A DNA stretch of 29,010 nucleotides. Origin: CAMNAO01 sp045605145 (lineage in GTDB: Bacteria; Bacillota; Clostridia; Oscillospirales; Oscillospiraceae). A program made the translations under genes and the position numbers. Each line of letters begins with the position of its first letter. Within the stretch, counting starts at the first letter, position 1. Of the stretch, positions 6,180-14,278 are shown one piece after another. The notes beneath the pieces were generated by a model. It saw only the letters and a list, made by a program, of their open reading frames with translations. It was not told where the DNA came from and ran no database searches. The stretch spans positions 1-29,010 of the forward strand of contig JAZUPH010000050.1 of NCBI GenBank assembly GCA_045605145.1. Direction: 5' to 3'.

Positions 6180-8627
6180 TTACAGCTGCTGATCATGCTT
6201 TGCGCGGGGGCTGTTGGGGTCGCGCTGCATAAAGCGGGGGCTGTTGGGGTCGCGCATTCTCGGGGTGCGGACCTTTGCGGCAGGCAGGGCGCCGCTGGAC
6301 ATGGGGTTAAGAAGCTCAGGCAGGGTATGCAGGCCGAAGCGGTCGGGATCAAAGGCACGCATTGCGTTGAGCACGGTGGCCAGAGACACCAGAATATCAA
6401 TAAGCTCCGCAATCCACATGAGCATGGCGCCGGGCAGGCTGAGCAGCATTATCGCCGTCTTTGCGCCCAGGGCAACGATCATGTTCATGGTAACGACCTT
6501 CTGAACGCCCTTGGAGATCTTCAGTGCCTGGGGAATGTTGGCAGGGTTGTCGGACAGCATGATGACATCGGCGGCTGCAGACGCCTCCTCAGTGGCGATG
6601 CCGCGCACGGCAACACCCACATCGGCAGCACGCAGAAGCGGTGCATCGTCGTCACTGTCGCCCACATAGACCAGCTTGTCGCCCTCAAGGGACATCTCAA
6701 GCAGGTAGCGCAGTCTCTCTTCACGGGCCTCGGTGCTGGCCTCGGCAAAATACTCGGTAATGCCCACAGAAGCAGCATGCTCTTTAGCGCGCTCGGGAGT
6801 TTCATCGGTGAGCATTACGATGCGGTCAACATCGCTGCGGCGGATGTCACGGATGGCGTTTGCCACATCCAGATTGGAGGTATAGTCAAGGCAGATGCTG
6901 CCGATATACTCTTTGTTGCGGCAGATGTAGTACACCTCATGTCCCTTATACTCATAGGGGCACTTGACGCCCAGCATGGCAAGGAACTCACGGCTGCCGG
7001 CGAAAATAATCATCTTGTCGCCGATCTGGCAAACAATGCCCTTACCCTTCTCTTCATGGAAGCGCTTGACATAGTCGCGGTTTATCATGGGGCCGGCGGC
7101 GTCCACAATGCAGCGGGAGGCGGCAGATGTGGAGTTGACCATTGCAAAGGCGGCGAGGGTAAGCACCTCAGCCTGGGTAACGCCGCTGATGGGATTGATG
7201 GCACTGATATCCAGTTTGCCGCTGGACATTGCGCTGTTCTTATCAAAGACCACGGTTGTGGCGCGGGACATATCGTCCATCACATCGGCGCCCTTGAAGA
7301 GCACGCCCCTCACGGCAGCGCGGCCGATGCCGGCGAAATAGGACAGGGGCACAGACACCAGAAGCGCGCCGGGGCAGGCAATGACAAGGATGTTGATGCC
7401 GCGGGCCACCCAGGTGGCAAGCTCAAGTCCGCTGATAAGGGGAACAATAAGGCCGATGATAACAGCCGCTGCGAAGGCGCAGGGTGTATAGATCCTGGAG
7501 AATTTGCTGATAAAGCGCTCGGACTCGCCCTTCTTCTCCTCTGCGTTGTCGATGACATTGAGGATTTTGGCGATGGTGGAGTCGCTGTAGCTGGTGACGG
7601 CGCGCAGGGTAAGGTCGCCGTCAGTATTGATGCTGCCGGAATACAGGGCATCACCGGGGCCCACGGAAAGCACGCGGGATTCACCGCTGATCTGGGTGGC
7701 ATCGATCTGACCCTCACCGCTGACAATAAGTCCGTCAACAGGCAGGCGCTCACCATTATGGACCACGAACAGGTCGCCGGGAATGATCTCACTGACGGAG
7801 CAGTCGGTCTCCCCCTCGGCGGTGAGCAGGTGGGCGACGGTGGGACGCATATCCAGAAGCTGGCTGATAGTCTTGTGGGAATTGCTTACCGCGATGTTTA
7901 TGAGCAGGGTGCCCACCTGATAAAGAATCAGCACCACAAGGCCCTCAGAGTTGCGGCCGATGCAGAACGCGCCAACGGACGCCACCGCGATAAGCAGGTT
8001 GTTGTTGAAAATGTTGCCCTCAAGCGCCTCAATAACGGCCTTGTAGAACAGGTCAACGCCGATCACAAGGAAGCCGGCAAGCAGAAGCAGCAGGCTGACG
8101 ATCTGATTGGCGGACATGGCCAGGCTGAGTACCAGCAGCACGATAGCCGCGGCAACACGGCCGGCAAGGAGCAGAAACTCGGATTTTTTGATTTTCATCG
8201 GATACAGCTCCCTCTTGTCGGAATCAGACGCATCGGCGCGTTTACGCCGGTAGAAGCCGCCCGAAGTTTCATCTTCGTCATCCTCGTCGTCTTCGTCATA
8301 ATCATCGTCGTCATCGTAGTAATCATCATCATCGACAGGCTCGTCATAATCGCCGTCATCGTCGGACTCGTCATAGTCCTCCTCATCCGCGGGCTCATCA
8401 TCCGCGGGCGCCACAGGCGCATAGACCTGGGTATCCGACGGTGCAAACTGCGGCTGCACGGGTGCCGGCTCAACAGGCGCGGGTGCGGGTGCCACAGGCG
8501 CGGCGAAGCCGATCTCAGGCCCGGCTGTATATACCGGGGTAGCCGGCTCATCCTCTGCAAGGCGCTCAAGCGCATCGATGTCCAGATCGTCAAAAATGAG
8601 ACCGTTGTTCTTGTATTCGTCGCTCAT
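6180..8627 (-). CDS. Atypical heavy-metal-type P-type ATPase with acidic N-terminal tail
   Basis: An 815-residue membrane ATPase with the domain order of P1B pumps. Residues 1-150 form a Pro/Ala-rich then extremely Asp/Glu-rich cytoplasmic tail (about 75-125) with no CxxC metal-binding domain. Transmembrane segments follow, then an actuator domain with SGES at 314-317 (usual TGES). The membrane motif ACPG has Cys418 (usual CPC/CPH). The phosphorylation site is DKNSA with Asp462 (usual DKTGT), and the hinge is GDSDDDAP at about 656-663 (usual GDGxNDAP). The C-terminal membrane pair keeps ALGAKTA and a D-x-x-V-S as in metal pumps. The C-terminus carries a duplicated RDPNSPR. The catalytic Asp is present, so it may be active, but the cargo cannot be assigned. 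It is a monocistronic gene between its own promoter and terminator. Confidence 0.85.
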   Translation of the reverse strand: MSDEYKNNGLIFDDLDIDALERLAEDEPATPVYTAGPEIGFAAPVAPAPAPVEPAPVQPQFAPSDTQVYAPVAPADDEPADEEDYDESDDDGDYDEPVDDDDYYDDDDDYDEDDEDDEDETSGGFYRRKRADASDSDKRELYPMKIKKSEFLLLAGRVAAAIVLLVLSLAMSANQIVSLLLLLAGFLVIGVDLFYKAVIEALEGNIFNNNLLIAVASVGAFCIGRNSEGLVVLILYQVGTLLINIAVSNSHKTISQLLDMRPTVAHLLTAEGETDCSVSEIIPGDLFVVHNGERLPVDGLIVSGEGQIDATQISGESRVLSVGPGDALYSGSINTDGDLTLRAVTSYSDSTIAKILNVIDNAEEKKGESERFISKFSRIYTPCAFAAAVIIGLIVPLISGLELATWVARGINILVIACPGALLVSVPLSYFAGIGRAAVRGVLFKGADVMDDMSRATTVVFDKNSAMSSGKLDISAINPISGVTQAEVLTLAAFAMVNSTSAASRCIVDAAGPMINRDYVKRFHEEKGKGIVCQIGDKMIIFAGSREFLAMLGVKCPYEYKGHEVYYICRNKEYIGSICLDYTSNLDVANAIRDIRRSDVDRIVMLTDETPERAKEHAASVGITEYFAEASTEAREERLRYLLEMSLEGDKLVYVGDSDDDAPLLRAADVGVAVRGIATEEASAAADVIMLSDNPANIPQALKISKGVQKVVTMNMIVALGAKTAIMLLSLPGAMLMWIAELIDILVSLATVLNAMRAFDPDRFGLHTLPELLNPMSSGALPAAKVRTPRMRDPNSPRFMQRDPNSPRAKHDQQL

Positions 8628-8724
8628 TTATCTGCCCCCATACCAAGATTTGAAACGATACCGCCGATGCACGCCCCGAAAGGCACAGTACACCGACAAT
8701 ATCAGAGTATTCCACTTATACAGG

Positions 8725-8753
8725 ATTTTACCTCTTTTATGTCAACATGTCAA
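8725..8753 (-). promoter_or_regulatory. Sigma-A promoter of the P-type ATPase gene
   Basis: On the minus strand TTGACA (8748-8753), a 17-base spacer and TAAAAT (8725-8730). A second TTGACA sits 8 bases inside the spacer; on the plus strand this is a direct repeat ATGTCAAC/ATGTCAAT (8739-8754). The leader to the ATG is about 90 bases. Confidence 0.75.
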
Positions 8754-8810
8754 TCGTATTTAGCCTGATTTTGCACTTTATATCGCAAAAATGCCACAAA
8801 ATGACAGTTC

Positions 8811-9698
8811 TCACACAGCCTTTCGCTCCGTTTTCGAGGGGAGCTGGGCGATCACCGCGGCGGCGAAGATCACCGCACAGCCGGCAAATTCCCGCAATGT
8901 GAGCATCTCACGCAGGAGTATGGCGCCGCCCACCACGCTGAACACGGATTCAAGACTTAAAAGCAGGGAAATACGCACCGGGTCGCCGCAATTTTTCTGG
9001 GCGGCGATCTGCAGGGTGTAGGCCACGCCGCTGGACATGATGCCGGCATACAGCACGGGCAGGATGCCCACTGACAGGGTGCTGACAGGTGTGGATTCAA
9101 ACAGCAGCGTGCCGGCAAGGCTTATCACCGCGACAGTGATAAACTGCACAAGGGACATCTCCACACTGTCAAGGCCGGCGCTGTATTTGTCGATAATCAC
9201 GATCTGCAGGGCGAAAACAAAGGCACTGAGAATGACCAGGATCTCACCCTTCCCCACCCCAAGGTCGCCATTGAGGCACAAAAGCGCAAAACCGGCCACC
9301 GCGAAAATCACGCTCAGCCATGTGCGAAGCGTGGCACGCTTGCCGCCGAAAAGGCGCAGAAGCGGCACGATAACTATGTAAAGGGCGGTGAGGAAGCCGG
9401 CCTTACCAGCCTGGGTGTAGGCGATGCCCGCCTGCTGCAGCCATGACGCCGCAGCAAGGGCCAGACCAGACAGTCCGCCGCCGATAATCAGCGATTTCAT
9501 ATAGCCCTTTTCATGCCTTGGGCTTTCTTTACGCACAAGCAGCAGCACAAAAAGGAACACACAGGCCAGAACGGAACGGGCAGCCAGAAAGAAAAATGGC
9601 TCCATAATATCCGTACTGACACTTTGAGCCACGAAGGCGAAGCCCCAGATAACGGCGGCCGCCGTGGCCATAAAACTTTGGCGCAGATTTTTGCTCAT
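8811..9698 (-). CDS. DMT superfamily (EamA-type) permease
   Basis: A 295-residue protein with ten predicted hydrophobic helices in two EamA repeats (about 10-140 and 150-285), the layout of drug/metabolite exporters. The first helix carries AAVIWGFAFVAQ, and YTQAGKAGFLTALYIVIVP occurs in the first repeat. The substrate cannot be told from sequence. The ATG at 9698 has GGAGAG upstream. No clear promoter lies between this gene and the fba terminator, so it may depend on read-through from fba. No convincing terminator was found after it. Confidence 0.88.
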   Translation of the reverse strand: MSKNLRQSFMATAAAVIWGFAFVAQSVSTDIMEPFFFLAARSVLACVFLFVLLLVRKESPRHEKGYMKSLIIGGGLSGLALAAASWLQQAGIAYTQAGKAGFLTALYIVIVPLLRLFGGKRATLRTWLSVIFAVAGFALLCLNGDLGVGKGEILVILSAFVFALQIVIIDKYSAGLDSVEMSLVQFITVAVISLAGTLLFESTPVSTLSVGILPVLYAGIMSSGVAYTLQIAAQKNCGDPVRISLLLSLESVFSVVGGAILLREMLTLREFAGCAVIFAAAVIAQLPSKTERKAV

Positions 9699-9743
9699 AG
9701 CACTCTCCGGCAGCGGTCATTGATCGAACCGCCGCAAAAAACT

Positions 9744-9777
9744 AAAAAAAGTCGGTGCCGGGAAAATCCCGGCACCG
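9744..9777 (-). terminator. Terminator of fba
   Basis: CGGTGCCGGGA (9753-9763) and TCCCGGCACCG (9767-9777) form an 11-bp stem with a three-base loop, followed on the minus strand by a run of seven T (9744-9750). Confidence 0.9.
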
Positions 9778-9801
9778 TTAAATTCAATCAGCTTGTCCCA
9801 A

Positions 9802-10770
9802 TCAGGCCTTGCCGGCGCAGCCGAGGACATGGATCAGCTTGTGGCGGACCAGCTCCTTGATGTTGGCACGGGCGGGCTTGAGATACTCACGGGGGTCGAA
9901 CTTGCCGGGCTCATCATTGAAGAACTTGCGGATGGTGCCGGTCATGGCAAGACGCAGGTCGGAGTCGATGTTGATCTTGCAGACGCTCAGAGCGGCAGCC
10001 TTGCGCAGCTGCTCCTCAGGTACGCCGATGGCGTTGGGCATCTTGCCGCCGTTGGCGTTGACCATGGCGACATAGTTCTGAGGAACGGAGGAAGAGCCGT
10101 GCAGAACGATGGGGAAGCCGGGCAGACGGCGGGTAACCTCTTCCAGAACGTCGAAACGCAGCGGAGGAGGAACGAGGATGCCCTGCTCATTGACAGTGCA
10201 CTGCTCGGGAGTGAACTTGTAAGCGCCGTGGCTGGTGCCGATGGCGATGGCCAGAGAGTCACAGCCGGTCTTCTCGACGAACTCTTCAACCTCTTCGGGA
10301 CGGGTGTAGGAAGCGGCCTCAGCAGAGACATTGACCTCATCCTCGATGCCGGCCAGAGAGCCCAGCTCAGCCTCAACCACGACACCGTGGGCGTGAGCGT
10401 ACTCAACGACCTTCTTGGTGATCTCGATATTCTCTTCGAAGGGCTTGGAGGAAGCGTCGATCATGACGGAGGTGAAGCCGCCATCGATGCAGGACTTGCA
10501 GGTCTCAAAGCTGTCGCCGTGGTCAAGATGCAGGGCGATGGGGATCTCGGGGCACTCAAGGACAGCGGCCTCGACCAGCTTCACCAGGTAGGTGTGGTTG
10601 GCGTAAGCGCGGGCACCCTTGGAAACCTGCAGAATGACAGGAGCCTTCTCCTCTTTGCAGGCCTCGGTGATAGCCTGAACGATTTCCATGTTGTTGACGT
10701 TGAAAGCGCCGATGGCGTAGCCGCCGTCATAAGCCTTCTTGAACATCTCGGTAGTAGTTACAAGAGCCAT
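9802..10770 (-). CDS. fba: Class II fructose-bisphosphate aldolase
   Basis: Cleaves fructose 1,6-bisphosphate into DHAP and glyceraldehyde 3-phosphate in glycolysis; zinc-dependent and cytoplasmic. The 322-residue product shows HLDHG at residues 81-85 with catalytic Asp83 and zinc ligand His84, then the EAELGSLAGIED block, GTSHGAYKF, VLHGSSS and the C-terminal INIDSDLRLA. Length is typical of the class IIB Firmicute type. It is expressed from its own promoter and ends at a strong terminator. The divergent neighbour encodes PPi-phosphofructokinase, the preceding glycolytic step, so the shared 374-base region may coordinate the two genes. Confidence 0.97.
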   Translation of the reverse strand: MALVTTTEMFKKAYDGGYAIGAFNVNNMEIVQAITEACKEEKAPVILQVSKGARAYANHTYLVKLVEAAVLECPEIPIALHLDHGDSFETCKSCIDGGFTSVMIDASSKPFEENIEITKKVVEYAHAHGVVVEAELGSLAGIEDEVNVSAEAASYTRPEEVEEFVEKTGCDSLAIAIGTSHGAYKFTPEQCTVNEQGILVPPPLRFDVLEEVTRRLPGFPIVLHGSSSVPQNYVAMVNANGGKMPNAIGVPEEQLRKAAALSVCKINIDSDLRLAMTGTIRKFFNDEPGKFDPREYLKPARANIKELVRHKLIHVLGCAGKA

Positions 10771-10830
10771 TGTACTTTATCCTTTCTTATAAGCAGACGA
10801 CTGAGACATCGCCCACAGTTTGTCGTATAC

Positions 10831-10858
10831 ATTATAGCACAAATTTCCTGTATTTCAA
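10831..10858 (-). promoter_or_regulatory. Promoter of fba
   Basis: On the minus strand TTGAAA (10853-10858), a 16-base spacer and TATAAT (10831-10836), preceded by TGC as an extended -10. The rest of the fba-pfp intergenic region (10771-11144) holds the pfp promoter and no further feature I can support. Confidence 0.75.
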
Positions 10859-11066
10859 TAAAAAAATTCCAAAGGGGCAATTGTATCTCATATGCGGTAT
10901 TTGCAGCATTTTCCTTGCCGGAATAGTCCGCATAACAGGTATCTGAACGCAATTTATGCACTTAATCCGAAGAAACAGGCAAACGCAGTCTGCAAACTGC
11001 CAAAAGCGCCCTTTTAAAAAAGCAACGCCGCTGTCGCCTTTTGCGGAAAAATATTGTAAATGGCTA

Positions 11067-11095
11067 TTTACCTTTGGGACAAAATGGAGTATAAT
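11067..11095 (+). promoter_or_regulatory. Promoter of pfp
   Basis: TTTACC (11067-11072), a 17-base spacer and TATAAT (11090-11095). AAGGAG at 11129-11134 is the ribosome binding site, 10 bases before the ATG. Confidence 0.75.
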
Positions 11096-11144
11096 TTATT
11101 GGCTATCATTATACCCCAATCAACGCGTAAGGAGTGTTATTTAG

Positions 11145-12803
11145 ATGAAACTGTCACCTCTTCAGATTGCAAGATATCAGTACAGCCCCAAACTGCCGGG
11201 CATGCTCAGAAACGGCATTTCTGAGATCTGCGTAAAGAACGGCGCCCCCACCGAGAGCGTTGCCGATCAGGAAAAGGTCAAGGCCCTGTTCCCCAACACC
11301 TACGGCAAGAACGAGATCACCTTCCAGAAGGGTGAGAACACCTCCCCTGCCAAGCTGCAGAAGGTCGGCGTTATCCTCTCCGGCGGTCAGGCTCCCGGCG
11401 GCCACAATGTCATCAGCGGTCTGTATGACGCGCTGAAGGCCACCAATAAGGACAATGTCCTTTACGGCTTCAAGGGCGGCCCCAGCGGTCTTATCGAGGA
11501 CGACTATGTGATCTTTGACGATGAGTTTATCAACGCCTACAGAAACACCGGCGGCTTCGACATCATCGGTTCCGGCAGAACCAAGCTGGAGACTGAGGAG
11601 CAGTTCGCCATCGTGGCCGATGTGTGCAAGAAGCACGGCATCACCGCCATCGTTATCATCGGCGGCGACGACTCCAATACCAACGCCGCTGTCCTGGCCG
11701 AGTATTTTGCCGCACACAACACCGGCGTGCAGGTCATCGGCTGCCCCAAGACCATTGACGGCGACCTGAAGAACGAGGATATCGAGTGCTCCTTCGGCTT
11801 CGACACCGCCACCAAGACCTACAGCGAGATGATCGGCAACATCGAGCGTGACGCCAACTCCGCCAAAAAGTACTGGCACTTCATTAAGGTCATGGGCCGC
11901 TCCGCTTCCCATGTCGCCCTTGAGTGCGCACTGCAGACCCAGCCCAACATCTGCCTGGTGGGTGAAGAGGTCGCCGCAAAGAAGATGTCTCTGGCTCAGG
12001 TCGCTGACCAGATCGCCGACTCCGTTGCCGCCCGCGCCGCAAAGGGCTGGAACTTCGGCGTTGCCATCATTCCCGAGGGCATTGTTGAGTTCGTTCCCGA
12101 GTTCTCCGTGCTGATCGCCGAGATCAACGAGCTGCTGGCCGGTGAGAAGGCCGACGCTTTCAACGCCCTGTCCACCTGGGGCGAGAAGTACGCCTTCATC
12201 GAGAACGGTCTGAGCAAAGATTCCATGGCTGTTTTCGCCATCCTGCCCGAGAACATTCAGCAGCAGCTGTTCCTTGAGCGCGATCCTCACGGCAACGTGC
12301 AGGTCTCCCTCATCGAGTCTGAGAAGCTGTTCTCCGCACTGGTCAAGGACAATCTGGCTGCCCGCAAGGCCGCCGGCACCTACAACGGCAAGTTCTCCGC
12401 ACTGCATCACTTCCTGGGCTATGAAGGCCGCTGCGCTTTCCCCTCCAACTTCGATGCTGACTACTGCTACTCTCTGGGCTACAACGCCTTCATGCTGATC
12501 CAGTACGGCTACACCGGCTACCTGTCCAAGGTGTCCAACCTGTCCAAGCCCGCTGAGGAGTGGGTGGCAGGCGGCATGCCCATCACCAAGATGATGAACA
12601 TTGAAAGACGCCACGGCGCTGACAAGCCCGTTATCCGCAAGGCTCTGGTCGAGCTGGAAGGCAAGCCCTTCAAGTTCTTTGAGGCACACAGAGACGAGTG
12701 GGCTGTTGAGACCTGCTACACCTATCCCGGCGCCATCCAGTACTACGGCCCCACCGAGGTTTGCGACCTGACCACCAGGACCCTGGCTCTGGAGAAGGCT
12801 TGA
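11145..12803 (+). CDS. pfp: Diphosphate-fructose-6-phosphate 1-phosphotransferase (PPi-PFK)
   Basis: Catalyses reversible phosphorylation of fructose 6-phosphate with pyrophosphate rather than ATP. The 552-residue length is that of the long PFP type, much longer than the roughly 320-residue ATP-dependent bacterial PfkA. Residues 173-177 are GGDDS, where the second Asp is the established marker of PPi use (ATP enzymes have GGDGS). PKTIDGD at 201-207 is the Lys-containing PFP motif, and SGGQAPGGHN lies near residue 80. Codon use is strongly biased to C-ending codons, suggesting high expression. The gene has its own promoter and terminator and is divergent from fba. Confidence 0.95.
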   Translation: MKLSPLQIARYQYSPKLPGMLRNGISEICVKNGAPTESVADQEKVKALFPNTYGKNEITFQKGENTSPAKLQKVGVILSGGQAPGGHNVISGLYDALKATNKDNVLYGFKGGPSGLIEDDYVIFDDEFINAYRNTGGFDIIGSGRTKLETEEQFAIVADVCKKHGITAIVIIGGDDSNTNAAVLAEYFAAHNTGVQVIGCPKTIDGDLKNEDIECSFGFDTATKTYSEMIGNIERDANSAKKYWHFIKVMGRSASHVALECALQTQPNICLVGEEVAAKKMSLAQVADQIADSVAARAAKGWNFGVAIIPEGIVEFVPEFSVLIAEINELLAGEKADAFNALSTWGEKYAFIENGLSKDSMAVFAILPENIQQQLFLERDPHGNVQVSLIESEKLFSALVKDNLAARKAAGTYNGKFSALHHFLGYEGRCAFPSNFDADYCYSLGYNAFMLIQYGYTGYLSKVSNLSKPAEEWVAGGMPITKMMNIERRHGADKPVIRKALVELEGKPFKFFEAHRDEWAVETCYTYPGAIQYYGPTEVCDLTTRTLALEKA

Positions 12804-12829
12804 TCCGGCTTTTAGTTCCAAACGCACTT

Positions 12830-12859
12830 GTGCGGCGCTATAGGGCGCCGCACATTTTT
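12830..12859 (+). terminator. Terminator of pfp
   Basis: GTGCGGCGC (12830-12838) pairs with GCGCCGCAC (12845-12853), followed by ATTTTT. The GNAT gene begins 14 bases later, so its expression needs read-through or a promoter not visible here. Confidence 0.85.
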
Positions 12860-12872
12860 AATGGAGAATGCT

Positions 12873-13451
12873 ATGACACAATACATCAGACCCGTCCGCG
12901 CCGAAGATGCCGGCAGAATCGCGGAGATTTACCGCGTATATGTGGAAAACACAGCCATATCGTTTGAGGCCGAAGCACCCGACACCATAGAAATGCGCCG
13001 CAGGATCGCCGATTACACCGCCGTGTATCCCTGGCTGGTGTATGAGCGGGACGGCAAGGTGCTGGGCTACGCCTACTCCCACCGTTACCACGAGCGGGCG
13101 GCCTTTGACTGGGTCTGCGAATGTTCGGTATATGTTGATGAGCAGTACCGCGGTCAGGGTATAGGCAAGGCGCTGTACAGGGCGCTGTTTGCTATACTCG
13201 CCCTCATGGGGATTAAGGCGGTGTACGCCGCCATCGAGGGCGGCAATTCTGTCAGCATTGCAATGCACATGGCAATGGGCTTCAGGCAGTTTGCGGTCTT
13301 CGCCGACACGGGCTATAAACTGGGCGCGTGGCACGACATCGTCTGGCTGGAGCTGGAGCTGGGACAAAGAGAAACAGCCCCGCAGCCGATAGTACCGGCC
13401 GCGAAGCTAGATAAAACACAGGTATATATCGCAAGCGGGGTTCAGCCTTGA
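12873..13451 (+). CDS. GNAT acetyltransferase, phosphinothricin-acetyltransferase-like
   Basis: A 192-residue acetyl-CoA-dependent N-acetyltransferase. It begins MTQYIRPVRAEDAGRIAEIY and has the acetyl-CoA pyrophosphate-binding loop QYRGQGIGKA at residues 91-100. The YHERAAFDWVCECSVYVD and GAWHDIVWLEL segments match the PAT/Bar-like (COG1247) group, which acetylates small amino-acid-like substrates; the true substrate is unknown. The ATG at 12873 follows GGAG at 12863-12866. An upstream in-frame start at 12828 is rejected because it lies in the pfp terminator. The TGA stop is itself part of the following terminator stem. Confidence 0.9.
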   Translation: MTQYIRPVRAEDAGRIAEIYRVYVENTAISFEAEAPDTIEMRRRIADYTAVYPWLVYERDGKVLGYAYSHRYHERAAFDWVCECSVYVDEQYRGQGIGKALYRALFAILALMGIKAVYAAIEGGNSVSIAMHMAMGFRQFAVFADTGYKLGAWHDIVWLELELGQRETAPQPIVPAAKLDKTQVYIASGVQP

Positions 13452-13466
13452 ACCCCGCCTGTTTTT
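13435..13466 (+). terminator. Terminator of the GNAT gene
   Basis: GCGGGGTTCA (13435-13444) and TGAACCCCGC (13449-13458) form a perfect 10-bp stem with a four-base loop, then CTG and TTTTT. The gene's stop codon (13449-13451) lies in the descending arm. Confidence 0.9.
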
Positions 13467-13469
13467 ATA

Positions 13470-13988
13470 TTACCACTTTTCGTAATGTACGCGCTCGGCC
13501 TGATACAGGCTCTTGGCCTCGGGCGCTTCCGCCGGGTAGCCCAGGGATATGACCGTATGGGGCACTATATTCTCCGGAAGATTGAAGGCCTTTGCGATCC
13601 TCTCCACTCTCTCCATCTGGGGCCAGGTGCCCAGCCACACCGAGCCGATTCCCAATGCGTTGGCGGCGAGGATGATGTTCTGCGCGGCGATGGAGGCGTC
13701 CACCACCCAATAATCCTTTGCACGGGGGAAGGCCTTGTCAAGGTCGCCGCAGACGATAATGGCGGCAGCGGCATCGGGCAGCATCTGCGCCGGGCGGCCG
13801 TTGCACTCGGCAATGAGTTTGAGAGTTTCCTTCTCCCTTACGGCGATAAACACAGTGTCCTTGGCATTTACGCAGCTGGGCCCGCTCATGCCGGCGGTGA
13901 GCAGCTTTTCGATGATTTCATCGCTGATCGGCTCATCGGTGTACTTGCGGATGCTTCTGCGGGCGAGTATGGATTCGTAGGCTTCCAT
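13470..13988 (-). CDS. Nitroreductase family protein
   Basis: A 172-residue FMN-dependent oxidoreductase of the nitroreductase family. The N-terminal LARRSIRKYTDEPIS block (FMN phosphate-binding Arg-Arg-Ser) is diagnostic. ALGIGSVWLGTWP and the C-terminal ISLGYPAE are also typical. Such enzymes reduce quinones, flavins or nitroaromatics with NAD(P)H; the physiological substrate cannot be inferred. The start at 13988 is chosen because AAGGAG lies just upstream; a start nine codons earlier has no ribosome binding site. A leader of about 105 bases contains a possible hairpin (GCACGCA/TGCGTGC around 14013-14038). Confidence 0.9.
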   Translation of the reverse strand: MEAYESILARRSIRKYTDEPISDEIIEKLLTAGMSGPSCVNAKDTVFIAVREKETLKLIAECNGRPAQMLPDAAAAIIVCGDLDKAFPRAKDYWVVDASIAAQNIILAANALGIGSVWLGTWPQMERVERIAKAFNLPENIVPHTVISLGYPAEAPEAKSLYQAERVHYEKW

Positions 13989-14101
13989 GGTGATTGCTCC
14001 TTTCAAAACCGGCACGCAAAAGTGCGGCTGTGCGTGCGCGTGGAATTACTGCAAACATCGGCAGACGCGGTTAAATTATCCCGCCTGTCAGTTCAATACC
14101 G

Positions 14102-14131
14102 ATTTTACACTGATTTCCCTTCCGATGTCAA
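14102..14131 (-). promoter_or_regulatory. Promoter of the nitroreductase gene
   Basis: On the minus strand TTGACA (14126-14131), an 18-base spacer and TAAAAT (14102-14107). A palindrome AAATGTG-TGTG-CACATTT at 14162-14179, about 30 bases upstream of the -35, could be a regulator site. Confidence 0.7.
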
Positions 14132-14199
14132 GAAAGGGTGATATTCGGTGACCTGCCGCGCAAATGTGTGTGCACATTTTACAGTAGCATGCCGCAGCC

Positions 14200-14259
14200 T
14201 CTCTCCCTCAGTCTTTTGCTGCGCAAAAGCCAGCTCCCTCATCAGAGGGAGCCTTGGGG
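14200..14259 (-). repeat. Solo hairpin-pair repeat (copy C)
   Basis: On the plus strand: TCTCTCCCTCAGT, inner stem CTTTTGC (14213-14219), loop TGC, GCAAAAG (14223-14229), outer stem GCTCCCTC (14233-14240), loop ATCA, GAGGGAGC (14245-14252), tail CTTGGGG. It closely matches copy A of the DUF559 element but has no gene attached. Confidence 0.85.
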
Positions 14260-14278
14260 TGAGTGTCGCGATGGACTA

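Noticed and set aside
6195..8768. 857-codon open frame on the plus strand opposite the P-type ATPase
   Set aside because: It is antisense to a recognisable gene, its product is low-complexity with no domain, and it arises from GC-rich codon bias on the other strand.
11154..12827. 557-codon open frame antisense to pfp
   Set aside because: Product is a Gly/Val/Leu/Asp-rich shadow of the biased pfp codons with no family features or ribosome binding site.
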